11,821 bases of DNA, from assembly GCA_012513245.1 (NCBI GenBank), contig JAAZCN010000360.1, forward strand, positions 1-11,821, read 5' to 3'. This DNA is from Synergistaceae bacterium. GTDB taxonomy: Bacteria; Synergistota; Synergistia; Synergistales; Synergistaceae. This document shows positions 1 through 6,774 of the stretch, piece after piece. How positions within the stretch are numbered: the first letter of the stretch is position 1; every line of letters begins with the position of its first letter. The notes below the pieces were generated by a model that made no database searches, was not told the DNA's origin, and saw only the letters and a list, made by a program, of their open reading frames with translations. The position numbers and the translations under genes are program-made.

Positions 1-14
1 AATTTGTGACTTCT

Positions 15-187
15 GTCAAACGGTTGTTAATAAATTTTGCTGAGCTATTGCTGAGCAGTTGCTGAGCGATAGCTGAGCGGTTGTAAATGCAGTCAAACAG
101 TTGTCAAACAAGGGGCCTTAAAATCTTTGCTGAGCGATGGCTAAGCGGTTGCTGAGCAGTTGTAAATGCGGTCAAACAGTTGTTAAA
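15..187. repeat. 11-bp-period tandem repeat array with GCTNAGC cores
   Basis: The odd palindrome GCTNAGC occurs at 39, 50, 61 and 72, exactly 11 bp apart, and again at 129, 140 and 151, also exactly 11 bp apart. The full unit is about TTGCTGAGCRG. Each block is followed by GTTGTAAATGC and then GTCAAACAGTTGTYAA. Segment 72-108 recurs at 151-187 with three differences in 37 bases, giving a higher-order unit of about 79 bp. A third copy of the GTCAAACRGTTGTTAA part lies at 15-30, so the array probably runs past the left edge. No ORF of meaningful length crosses it on either strand. It sits downstream of mazG in intergenic DNA. Its function is unknown; a repeat-expansion remnant, protein-binding iterons or part of a larger dispersed repeat are all possible. 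Confidence 0.85.
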
Positions 188-205
188 ATCTGCTCTTTAT
201 CGTCT

Positions 206-372
206 CCCCCGAGTGCCTGTATCGGAGGTCCAGTGTCTTTTGTTTTGACTTGCCCACTATAAAACCTTTAATTCAAAACCACTGGATTCCCGATGGAAGT
301 ATTTGGAAACAACGTATGGAAGTTGATGCAGGTTCCATACCTGGATTCCCGCTCAGTGGCATACGAAAATGA
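206..372. repeat. Dispersed-repeat-like intergenic segment with hairpins and a duplicated 11-mer
   Basis: The 11-mer CTGGATTCCCG occurs at 282-292 and 341-351. GTATGGAA (314-321) and TTCCATAC (333-340) form a perfect 8-bp inverted repeat with an 11-nt loop. CCCCCGA (206-212) and TCGGAGG (222-228) form a hairpin with one mismatch, and TCCAGTG (229-235) is the inverse of CACTGGA (280-286). Motifs of the type 'CTGGATTCCCG ... GAATGAC' resemble short non-coding repeats scattered through many bacterial genomes; here a decayed ACGAAAATGAC follows at 362-372. No coding sequence is apparent. None of the hairpins carries a clear U-tract, so I do not call a terminator for mazG. Repeat-family membership is inferred from memory of similar motifs, not from a search. 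Confidence 0.5.
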
Positions 373-398
373 CAGAGAGGGACATAGACCCTTAGGTT

Positions 399-1229
399 CT
401 ACAATTGGCTCCCCATCGACTCCCGTTCCTTTATTTTCGCCTTGTTCCAAAACCCATCCAGATCATTTAAGGTAAAGTCACTCCATGGTTTTTTGGAGAT
501 TTCGACCTCTTTCTCAACGAATCTGAAACGCTCTGTAAATTTAACACATGCTTTGTGGAGAGCGATCTCCGGGTCTGCTTTTAAATGTCTTGATAAGTTT
601 GTAACGGCAAAAAGCAGATCTCCAAGCTCTTCTTCTATGTACTCTTTTCCTGCTCCGTTTTTAATATTCTCCTTTAGCTCGCACAGTTCTTCGTCTACCT
701 TTGCCAAGACCGGAGCAAGATCTCCTTTGGGCCAGTCAAAGCCAACTTTCCCGGCTCTTTCCTGCATCCTGTAGGCCCTAAGCAGACCCGGAATACCTCT
801 TGGTATGCCTGCTAAGAGAGATGCGTCTTCTTTCTTTTTTTGCCTCTCTCCTACCTTGATCTGTTCCCAGTTTTTTAATACGTCATCAGAATCGTTTACC
901 TCTGTGTTGCCAAAGACATGTGGATGTCGCCGTATAAGCTTTTCCGTAAGGTGGTCAATAACGGAACAGATGTCGAATTCTTCCCGCTCCTCGGCCATAC
1001 AGGATAAAAACACGACCTGAAGCATGAGATCTCCGCATTCTTCACATATGTTGTCCCTGTTGTTATTTTCTATAGCTTCAATAAGTTCATAAGCCTCTTC
1101 TATTATATAACGTCTTAGTGAAAGAAAGTCCTGTTCCCTGTCCCAGGGACAACCGTCAGGAGCTCTCAGACGTTTCATTACTTCAACTAATGTTATAAAT
1201 TTATCTCCCGCTGCCTGATTTATATTCAA
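399..1229 (-). CDS. mazG: Nucleoside triphosphate pyrophosphohydrolase MazG
   Basis: MazG hydrolyses (d)NTPs to NMP and pyrophosphate, clearing aberrant or surplus nucleotides in the cytoplasm. Residue numbers here count from a TTG at 1235. Two tandem MazG domains are visible. The first has CPWDREQ (29-35), the metal-binding EExxE (E46, E47, E50) and EExxD (E65, E66, D69). The second has E182/E183/E186, then EEELGD (201-206) and N213. The length of about 276 residues is close to the family norm of about 260-280. The start is uncertain: TTG at 1235 leaves only 1 nt after the GGGGG at 1237-1241, whereas TTG at 1229 leaves 7 nt, so I prefer 1229. It begins 35 nt after the mfd stop and is the last gene of the minus-strand run. 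In B. subtilis the equivalent yabN is fused to a methylase; no such fusion is present here. Confidence 0.93.
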   Translation of the reverse strand: MNINQAAGDKFITLVEVMKRLRAPDGCPWDREQDFLSLRRYIIEEAYELIEAIENNNRDNICEECGDLMLQVVFLSCMAEEREEFDICSVIDHLTEKLIRRHPHVFGNTEVNDSDDVLKNWEQIKVGERQKKKEDASLLAGIPRGIPGLLRAYRMQERAGKVGFDWPKGDLAPVLAKVDEELCELKENIKNGAGKEYIEEELGDLLFAVTNLSRHLKADPEIALHKACVKFTERFRFVEKEVEISKKPWSDFTLNDLDGFWNKAKIKERESMGSQL

Positions 1230-1264
1230 CTCCAAACCCCCTTTATCGTTCTATTCTAACAGAT

Positions 1265-4200
1265 TCAGGAGATTTTTCCCTTTATAATTTCGGCCAATAT
1301 GGTCATTCCCCTATACCCGCCCGGCCCTACAAATCCGTCAAGCTTACGCATCCATGGCAACTTGAGCTGAAGTGTGGTCCAGTCTCCATCAGGATCGCCC
1401 TGAACAACTGTTTCTTCACTGCTGCAAATTATTTTTGTTATTTGAAGATCGTGAGCAGCCGCCCTAACACAGGTCAGATCCATCAAAAACTCAAGGACCG
1501 GCGGTAGTTTTCCGTAGCGGTCTATAGTCTCTTCTTTCAAATTTATCGCCTCTGCAGGAGAATCCGTCTTAAGCATTCTCCTGTAAAGAGTAACTCTCAG
1601 GTTTTCCTGGGGCAGATATCCGGCAGGTATAGCTGCCGGGAAATCTATCTCTACTTCAGCCTGTTCTCTTTTTTCTCCCTTTATTTTAGCTATCTCTTCC
1701 GCCAGCATATTACAGTATTTCTGGTATCCGACTCTTGTTGAGTTGCCGTGCTGGGATATCCCTATAAGGTCTCCCCCGCCTCTTATCTGGAGATCCCTCT
1801 GTGCAAGCTGGTAACCTGCGCCAAGCTCATCCAGGTCTGCTATTGCCTCCAGGCGCTCGCTTGCTTCAACAGTAAGACGGACATCAGGAGGGTAGAACAG
1901 GAACGCATATGCCTGTTCCTCTCTCCGCCCTACCCGCCCTCTCAGCTGGTACATCTGAGCAAGACCAAGCTCCTGGGCGTCGTCAACTATTAAAGTGTTT
2001 GCCATCGGTATATCGAGTCCGCTCTCAACTATAGTAGTGCATATAAGTATGTCTATCTCTCCGAGAGAAAATCTCATCATTGTTTTTTCAAGCAGGGCTT
2101 CCGGTGTCCGGCTGTGTGCAACAGCAATGTTGAGCTTTGGAAAAAGTCTTTTTAGCATCACAGTGCGTTCGTGGATGTCATGGATCCTGTTATGTACGAA
2201 GAAGACCTGTCCACCTCTGTTCTTTTCCCTCAGAACAGCACTTTTCAAAAGTTCCTCTGACCATGGTCTGACTACAGTAAGTACCGGTAATCGTCTCTGA
2301 GGAGGGGTCTGAAGGACAGACATATCTCTTAGCCCGCTCATAGAAAGCGAAAGGGAGCGAGGGATGGGAGTTGCCGACAGCATCAGCACATCGACACCGG
2401 GAGTCATTCTTTTTAAATGTTCCTTGTGCATTACACCGAAACGGTGTTCTTCATCAACTACAACAAGTCCCAGTTCTTTGAATGTCACATCCTGACTGAG
2501 CAGCCTATGTGTACCTATTATGATGTCGACCTTTCCCTCCCTGAGATCCTCCAGGATCTTTTTCTGGGCTGAAAATGGAACAAACCTTGATACGACTTCA
2601 ACTCTTATTGGAAGATTTCCAAACCTGGCTGAAAAAGTTTCGTAGTGCTGTTGGGCAAGAAGTGTCGTTGGTGATAGTATAGCCACCTGTTTGCCGTTAA
2701 AGACTGCCTTTCCGGCAGCCCTTATAGCCACCTCGGTTTTACCGAAACCCACATCACCGACTATCAATCTGTCCATAGGGACCGGTCTCTCCATGTCATC
2801 TTCCACGTCACGAATAGCTTTTATCTGATCGTTAGTCTCCACGTGAATAAAATTATTTTCGATCTCCTTCATCAATTCTCTGCCGGAGGAAAAAGAAAAA
2901 CCTTTTGTCACTTCTCTGGTGGCATATATCTGAACAAGCTCTTTTGCTGCCTTTTCCGCCATCTCTTTTGCTTTGGCAGATGCTTTTTTCCACTGTGTAC
3001 CTCTCAGGCTGTCAGGGACTGCTTCCTTGCCCGGCAGGGGCGTCCACGGAGATATCTTATAAAAATGAAGTATCGGGATGAGCAGTCGCCTATCCTCAGC
3101 AAACTGCAGGATAAGATACTCCTCTTCTCCCTCCCGGGATTCAATGGACTGAGGCCCCAGATATCTGGACACACCATAATCATCATGCACTACCCATTGA
3201 CCCGGTATGAGTCCAACTCCCCAATCACTTGGAGCGATGATCTCCGTTCTATGCCTAGAAAGTGTGACTCCTGAAAGTTCCAGATCCGTAAGGACTGCCT
3301 TTTTGGTCTCCGTGTCAATAAAGCCTTCAGAAAGAATACCTTTGGTTGTTTTGAATCCTCTTGACTCAGCCCAGGAAAGGTTCAGCTTTGATTCCGAATA
3401 GACTTCAATTTCACATCCATCGCGTAAAAGCTCATCACAGTAGTGGTCGACATCTCTCAATTTTCCCCTGAAAAGAGGGAACTGTTTTAATGCGAGCCTT
3501 ACTGAGGTGTTCTTAACGTCCCGTGTTATCCTTATTCGTCTGTACTTTGTAAAGTAACTGCAGAGATCTTCCCATTTTTTCCACGGAACTGCGTTCTGTC
3601 TGTCAAGGTCGAGGTTCTGCCAAAGCCAGACAGAATTTTCAGCTGTGGTATCCAGTCCTTTGGGATCAAAAAATATTACCCTCATGTCATTATCAGGAAG
3701 GAATCTTTCAAGTTCAACTTCCTTCTTAGAGATAAGGCTCTTGAGAGAACACTTATATAAGGTACGAAGGCTTTTCTGTGTTTCAGGATCGAAAAACCTT
3801 ATGCTTTCAATTTCATCATCAAAAAATTCCAGCCTTACAGGAAACGGATCGGAGGGACTAAATATGTCAACGATACTTCCTCTTGAAACGAACTGGCCTG
3901 GCGACCACACCAGGTCGTATCTTTCATATCCCTTCTGCGCAAGCCATCCAAGAAGTCGTTCCCTTGAATTCTCCGTACCCTGCTCGATCTCGTAATATTC
4001 TCCGCCGATAGAAAACGGGGCAAGAAGTGATGCGGGAGTTGCAGCCATGACACCGCCTTCATGCCTAAAGTTTTCAAGGATGCCTCCTCTTTGCACTTTA
4101 AGTGCCTCAGATCTGGATTCATCCTCGGTCAATGGCATATCAGGAAGCATCTCGACTTTTTTAAAGATCCCCAGCATTTCACAATCCGCTGCGAAATCTC

Positions 4201-4375
4201 TTACCTGTCTCTGGTCAGGAAGCAAAACAAGCAATGAAGTGTCAGGGTTTCTTACCGCCCAACTCCTCATTGCTCCTTTTGATGCCAGATGTACTGATTT
4301 ATTACGCAGCCAGATATCTTTATCGAGATCAAAGATGCTGCTTATCAGCCTGCTCTCTTTTACTTTATCCTGCAT
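1265..4375 (-). CDS. mfd: Transcription-repair coupling factor Mfd
   Basis: Mfd is a DNA translocase that pushes RNA polymerase stalled at lesions off the template and recruits UvrA for nucleotide excision repair. The order of regions is: a UvrB-like N-terminal module (about 1-210, with a block around 150-200 that includes WSPGQFVSRGSIVDIF); a linker; the RNA-polymerase-interacting domain (about 388-450, starting GQWVVHDDYG); the helicase-like translocase; and a C-terminal UvrA-binding-type domain (about 900-1036). Translocase motifs are all present: Walker A GDVGFGKT (540-547), DEEHRFG (641-647), LSATPIPRSL (666-675), ESGLDIP (784-790), GRVGR (813-817) and the translocation block DLQIRGGGDL (861-870). 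At 1036 residues it is somewhat shorter than E. coli Mfd (1148), mainly in the N-terminal half, so UvrA-contact details may differ. An in-frame TGA lies one codon before the ATG, which fixes the upstream limit. The start lies 34 nt after the pth stop. Confidence 0.97.
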   Translation of the reverse strand: MQDKVKESRLISSIFDLDKDIWLRNKSVHLASKGAMRSWAVRNPDTSLLVLLPDQRQVRDFAADCEMLGIFKKVEMLPDMPLTEDESRSEALKVQRGGILENFRHEGGVMAATPASLLAPFSIGGEYYEIEQGTENSRERLLGWLAQKGYERYDLVWSPGQFVSRGSIVDIFSPSDPFPVRLEFFDDEIESIRFFDPETQKSLRTLYKCSLKSLISKKEVELERFLPDNDMRVIFFDPKGLDTTAENSVWLWQNLDLDRQNAVPWKKWEDLCSYFTKYRRIRITRDVKNTSVRLALKQFPLFRGKLRDVDHYCDELLRDGCEIEVYSESKLNLSWAESRGFKTTKGILSEGFIDTETKKAVLTDLELSGVTLSRHRTEIIAPSDWGVGLIPGQWVVHDDYGVSRYLGPQSIESREGEEEYLILQFAEDRRLLIPILHFYKISPWTPLPGKEAVPDSLRGTQWKKASAKAKEMAEKAAKELVQIYATREVTKGFSFSSGRELMKEIENNFIHVETNDQIKAIRDVEDDMERPVPMDRLIVGDVGFGKTEVAIRAAGKAVFNGKQVAILSPTTLLAQQHYETFSARFGNLPIRVEVVSRFVPFSAQKKILEDLREGKVDIIIGTHRLLSQDVTFKELGLVVVDEEHRFGVMHKEHLKRMTPGVDVLMLSATPIPRSLSLSMSGLRDMSVLQTPPQRRLPVLTVVRPWSEELLKSAVLREKNRGGQVFFVHNRIHDIHERTVMLKRLFPKLNIAVAHSRTPEALLEKTMMRFSLGEIDILICTTIVESGLDIPMANTLIVDDAQELGLAQMYQLRGRVGRREEQAYAFLFYPPDVRLTVEASERLEAIADLDELGAGYQLAQRDLQIRGGGDLIGISQHGNSTRVGYQKYCNMLAEEIAKIKGEKREQAEVEIDFPAAIPAGYLPQENLRVTLYRRMLKTDSPAEAINLKEETIDRYGKLPPVLEFLMDLTCVRAAAHDLQITKIICSSEETVVQGDPDGDWTTLQLKLPWMRKLDGFVGPGGYRGMTILAEIIKGKIS

Positions 4376-4391
4376 AGATCAAAAACTCCAT
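4365..4391 (-). other. Eight-codon mini-ORF overlapping the mfd start
   Basis: Between pth and mfd there is an ATG (4389-4391) opening an eight-codon frame (M-E-F-L-I-Y-A-G) whose TAA (4365-4367) lies just inside mfd, in another frame. A GGAGG (4403-4407) sits 11 nt before this ATG but 27 nt before the mfd ATG. Inside the mini-ORF a GGAG (4386-4389) lies 10 nt before the mfd ATG. It may be chance, or it may couple mfd translation to upstream termination. Translation is unproven. Confidence 0.3.
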
Positions 4392-4409
4392 AAAAAACGC
4401 GACCTCCGG

Positions 4410-5000
4410 TCAAGCTTTCTCCTGATCATCCAGCCTGAGTCCGTTTATTGAACTCATTGCTTTTTGGATGTCATATTTGAGCCATATATTCAGGGCTTCC
4501 CATGCGACATCCTCGAGTTTGCACCAGAGTTCTTTTTGTGCGTGTGGTATTCTTCCAAGCACCCAGTCAGCCATATTTATTGGCCCCTGCGGTTCACCGA
4601 CTCCTATCCTAAGCCGTGGGACCTCCAAAGTTTGGAGGGCACCCAAAATGGACATCATACCCTTTTGTCCACCGGCAGAGCCTTTTTCCCTTATTCTTAC
4701 CCTTCCAAAGGGAAGAGCTGCGTCATCATAGATAACAAGCACCTCAGACGGTTCAATGTTCTGATAGCGTACAGCTTCTGCCACAGATAAGCCGCTGAGG
4801 TTCATGTATGTATAAGGTTTGAGCAATGAGATCTTTTCTCCGTTATGAAGTACAGGCCCCCAAAAGGCTCCTTTGAATTTTGCCTGGGGCTCAGAAAGCC
4901 CAAGTCTTGAGACAAAAGAATCTATCACTAGCCAACCGGAGTTATGTCTGGTCCAGGCATACTCAACGCCCGGGTTCCCGAGCCCAACGATCAATTTCAT
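4410..5000 (-). CDS. pth: Peptidyl-tRNA hydrolase Pth
   Basis: Pth cleaves the ester bond of peptidyl-tRNAs that drop off ribosomes, recycling tRNA; it is usually essential. At 196 residues it is full length (the family is about 185-200). Conserved features are the start MKLIVGLGNPG with N8, the catalytic histidine H19 in TRHNSGW, KPYTYMNLSG with N67, and D92 in the YDDAALPFG block. The usual GGHNG loop reads GGQKG (110-114), so the Asn equivalent to E. coli N114 is Lys and the preceding His is Gln, an unusual but probably tolerated variant. The conserved N-terminus fixes the ATG at 5000, yet the nearest GGAG (5017-5020) is 16 nt away, too far for ordinary initiation; see the mini-ORF entry. 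It lies 24 nt after rplY. The B. subtilis counterpart is spoVC in the same gene order. Confidence 0.96.
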   Translation of the reverse strand: MKLIVGLGNPGVEYAWTRHNSGWLVIDSFVSRLGLSEPQAKFKGAFWGPVLHNGEKISLLKPYTYMNLSGLSVAEAVRYQNIEPSEVLVIYDDAALPFGRVRIREKGSAGGQKGMMSILGALQTLEVPRLRIGVGEPQGPINMADWVLGRIPHAQKELWCKLEDVAWEALNIWLKYDIQKAMSSINGLRLDDQEKA

Positions 5001-5011
5001 AACGATGTCAT
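4997..5011 (-). other. Four-codon mini-ORF coupled to the pth start
   Basis: An ATG at 5009-5011 opens the frame ATG ACA TCG TTA TGA (M-T-S-L-stop). Its stop codon overlaps the pth initiation codon as ATGA. The only plausible Shine-Dalgarno in this gap, GGAG at 5017-5020, is 5 nt from the mini-ORF ATG but 16 nt from the pth ATG. This layout fits termination-reinitiation at pth. Translation is inferred and unproven. Confidence 0.4.
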
Positions 5012-5024
5012 ATCTTCTCCGATA

Positions 5025-5708
5025 TTATTTTTCGTCCTCGTCTTTGGCTTTACCTTTTGCTACAACTTCAACTTCAACTCCGGCTTCTTCGGCTTCAAGT
5101 GCTTCTTCTTCATCGACCTCAGCAACTGCCCTTGGCTGGATTATATGAACCACCAACGTATCTTCCGGAGTAAGAAGATCGCAATCGTTTGGCAGAACAA
5201 GATCCTTAATTAAGATCTCTTCTCCCAGTTTGAGTTCGGCAACGTCAACAACAATATCCTCCGGAATGTCGATGGGCTTGATCTCAACAGAGAGAGACCT
5301 TGTGATATGGTTCAGAAGTCCACCCTCTTCTTTTACTCCGAAAGCTATTTCACCATTGACCAACCTGATCGGGATCTCGACCTTGATCTTGTGTCCTTTG
5401 AGCACCTGGTAAAAGTCAATATGGCGTATATTCTGGGTAAGAGGATGGCGCTGTACATCCCTGATAAGGGCCGTGCAGTCTTCGCCGCCTGACATCTGGA
5501 GCTCGATAAGTGTAGTCTCTTTTGCTTTGCTGTTCGCGATTGGACCGATAGCTTTTGCAGATACAGTTCCGGCGAGGCCCTGTTTATGCTCAGGTCCGTA
5601 AAGGATAACAGGTATAAGGTTCTTTGAGCGGATCTTCCTGCAGACACCGGTTCCCGTTGTCTCTCTTAATGTAAATTCAATTTTATGTTGCTGTTTTTTT
5701 GCTGCCAT
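5025..5708 (-). CDS. rplY: 50S ribosomal protein L25/general stress protein Ctc
   Basis: L25 binds 5S rRNA in the large ribosomal subunit. This is the long CTC/TL5 form: an N-terminal 5S-rRNA-binding beta-barrel (about 1-95, with the RKIRSKNLIPVILYGP block at 24-39 and RHIDFYQV at 95-102), then the C-terminal TL5 domain (about 103-195, with LGEEILIKDLVLP at 161-173). It ends in a strongly acidic tail with a few Lys (about 197-227), common in long L25 proteins and likely disordered. Its 227 residues match the family. The ATG at 5708 has AGGAGG (5718-5723) 9 nt upstream. It follows prs by 93 nt and precedes pth by 24 nt, as ctc does between prs and spoVC in B. subtilis, where ctc is stress-induced; I see no sigma-B-type promoter here. 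Confidence 0.96.
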   Translation of the reverse strand: MAAKKQQHKIEFTLRETTGTGVCRKIRSKNLIPVILYGPEHKQGLAGTVSAKAIGPIANSKAKETTLIELQMSGGEDCTALIRDVQRHPLTQNIRHIDFYQVLKGHKIKVEIPIRLVNGEIAFGVKEEGGLLNHITRSLSVEIKPIDIPEDIVVDVAELKLGEEILIKDLVLPNDCDLLTPEDTLVVHIIQPRAVAEVDEEEALEAEEAGVEVEVVAKGKAKDEDEK

Positions 5709-5766
5709 TGAATATTTCCTCCTCAGATGATATATGCTTGTTCATTTTTTGCTCTATGTCTTTCAA

Positions 5767-5781
5767 CGGCGGGATCCGCCG
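5767..5781 (-). other. GC-rich hairpin in the prs-rplY gap
   Basis: A perfect 6-bp stem (5767-5772 with 5776-5781) closes a 3-nt loop in the 93-nt gap between prs and rplY. It is the only sizeable intergenic gap in the glmU-to-mazG run. No U-tract follows in the minus direction, so it is unlikely to be a simple intrinsic terminator. An RNA-processing or stability element between the two genes is possible. Confidence 0.45.
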
Positions 5782-5801
5782 CAGAGATACCCTGGTCATT
5801 T

Positions 5802-6773
5802 CTAACGGAAAAGGATGCTTACTGAATGTTCAGAATGGATCCTTCTCAGCGCTTCAGCAAAGAGAGGCGCGATAGGCAGTACTGTAAGCCTGTCAATTTT
5901 TTTCTCTTCCCTAAGCGGTATCGTATCTGTTATAACGACCTCTTTGATAAGCGAACCCTTCAATCTATCTATTGCCGGGCCGGAGAGGACGCCGTGCGTA
6001 GCACAGGCGTATATTTCCTTCGCACCTCTTTGTCGAAGCGCTTCGGCTGCCTTTACAATAGTTCCGGCTGTATCTATTATGTCATCTACGAGGATCGCTG
6101 TCCTCCCCTCTATGTTTCCTATTATCTCCATAACTTCGCAAACATTCGTAACTTCGTGCGAGCGCCTCTTGTCAACTATAACAAGGTCTGCGTTGCCTAT
6201 CTGTTCAGCAAACTTTCTGGCTCTTACAACTCCTCCGATATCCGGCGAGACTACTGTGACCAATCCCTGATCTACTTCCTTCTTGAGTGTCCTGTGAAAA
6301 TAAGAAGCCAAAAGCGGTATGCCTGTAAGATGGTCGACCGGTATATCAAAAAATCCCTGTATCTGGCCGGCGTGAAGATCGGCAGAAATAACTCTGTCTG
6401 CTCCGGCCTTTTCAAGGAGATTTGCTATCAGCTTCGAAGTTATTGGTTCCCTGGAGCGTGTTTTTCTGTCCTGCCTTGCATATCCAAAATAAGGCATAAC
6501 TAGGTTTACGCGATATACAGAGGCTCTCCTCAAAGCATCTACGATGATAAGAAGCTCCATCAGATGCTCGTTGGCAGGTTCGCTTGTAGGCTGTACTACG
6601 TATACATCAGCACCTCTGACACTTTCTTCTATTGAAACGCCTATCTCTCCGTCAGAAAACCTGAACAGTTTAGACGCAGAAAGGGGAACACCGAGATTCA
6701 TGCATATGCTCTCAGCAAACTGCTTATGAGCACTCCCCGAAAAAATTTTTACCTCTCTCAATCCTGCAGACAT
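5802..6773 (-). CDS. prs: Ribose-phosphate pyrophosphokinase (PRPP synthetase)
   Basis: Prs makes 5-phosphoribosyl-1-diphosphate from ribose 5-phosphate and ATP, the precursor for purines, pyrimidines, NAD, histidine and tryptophan. It is a class I enzyme of 323 residues (family about 310-320). Visible motifs are FSDGEI (39-44), the ATP-binding region PYFGYARQDRK (94-104), ADLHAGQIQGFFD (131-143, with the catalytic-loop His H134), the flexible-loop DKRR (201-204) and the PRPP-binding signature VDDIIDTAGT (229-238). The ATG at 6773 lies 1 nt after the glmU stop (TGA-C-ATG). Its ribosome-binding site, GGAGGAGA at 6779-6786, is inside the last codons of glmU, so prs translation is probably coupled to glmU. 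gcaD-prs is the same pair in B. subtilis. Confidence 0.98.
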   Translation of the reverse strand: MSAGLREVKIFSGSAHKQFAESICMNLGVPLSASKLFRFSDGEIGVSIEESVRGADVYVVQPTSEPANEHLMELLIIVDALRRASVYRVNLVMPYFGYARQDRKTRSREPITSKLIANLLEKAGADRVISADLHAGQIQGFFDIPVDHLTGIPLLASYFHRTLKKEVDQGLVTVVSPDIGGVVRARKFAEQIGNADLVIVDKRRSHEVTNVCEVMEIIGNIEGRTAILVDDIIDTAGTIVKAAEALRQRGAKEIYACATHGVLSGPAIDRLKGSLIKEVVITDTIPLREEKKIDRLTVLPIAPLFAEALRRIHSEHSVSILFR

Positions 6774-6774
6774 G

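Noticed and set aside
15..187. CRISPR array
   Set aside because: The units are 11 bp and contiguous, with no unique spacers of uniform length and no cas genes nearby.
293..475. Short plus-strand ORF at the left end
   Set aside because: It starts inside the repeat-like segment and runs into the antisense of the mazG 3' end; there is no ribosome-binding site or domain.
5826..6503. 225-codon plus-strand open frame
   Set aside because: It lies entirely antisense to prs, whose motifs are unambiguous; its translation has no recognisable domain and no ribosome-binding site.
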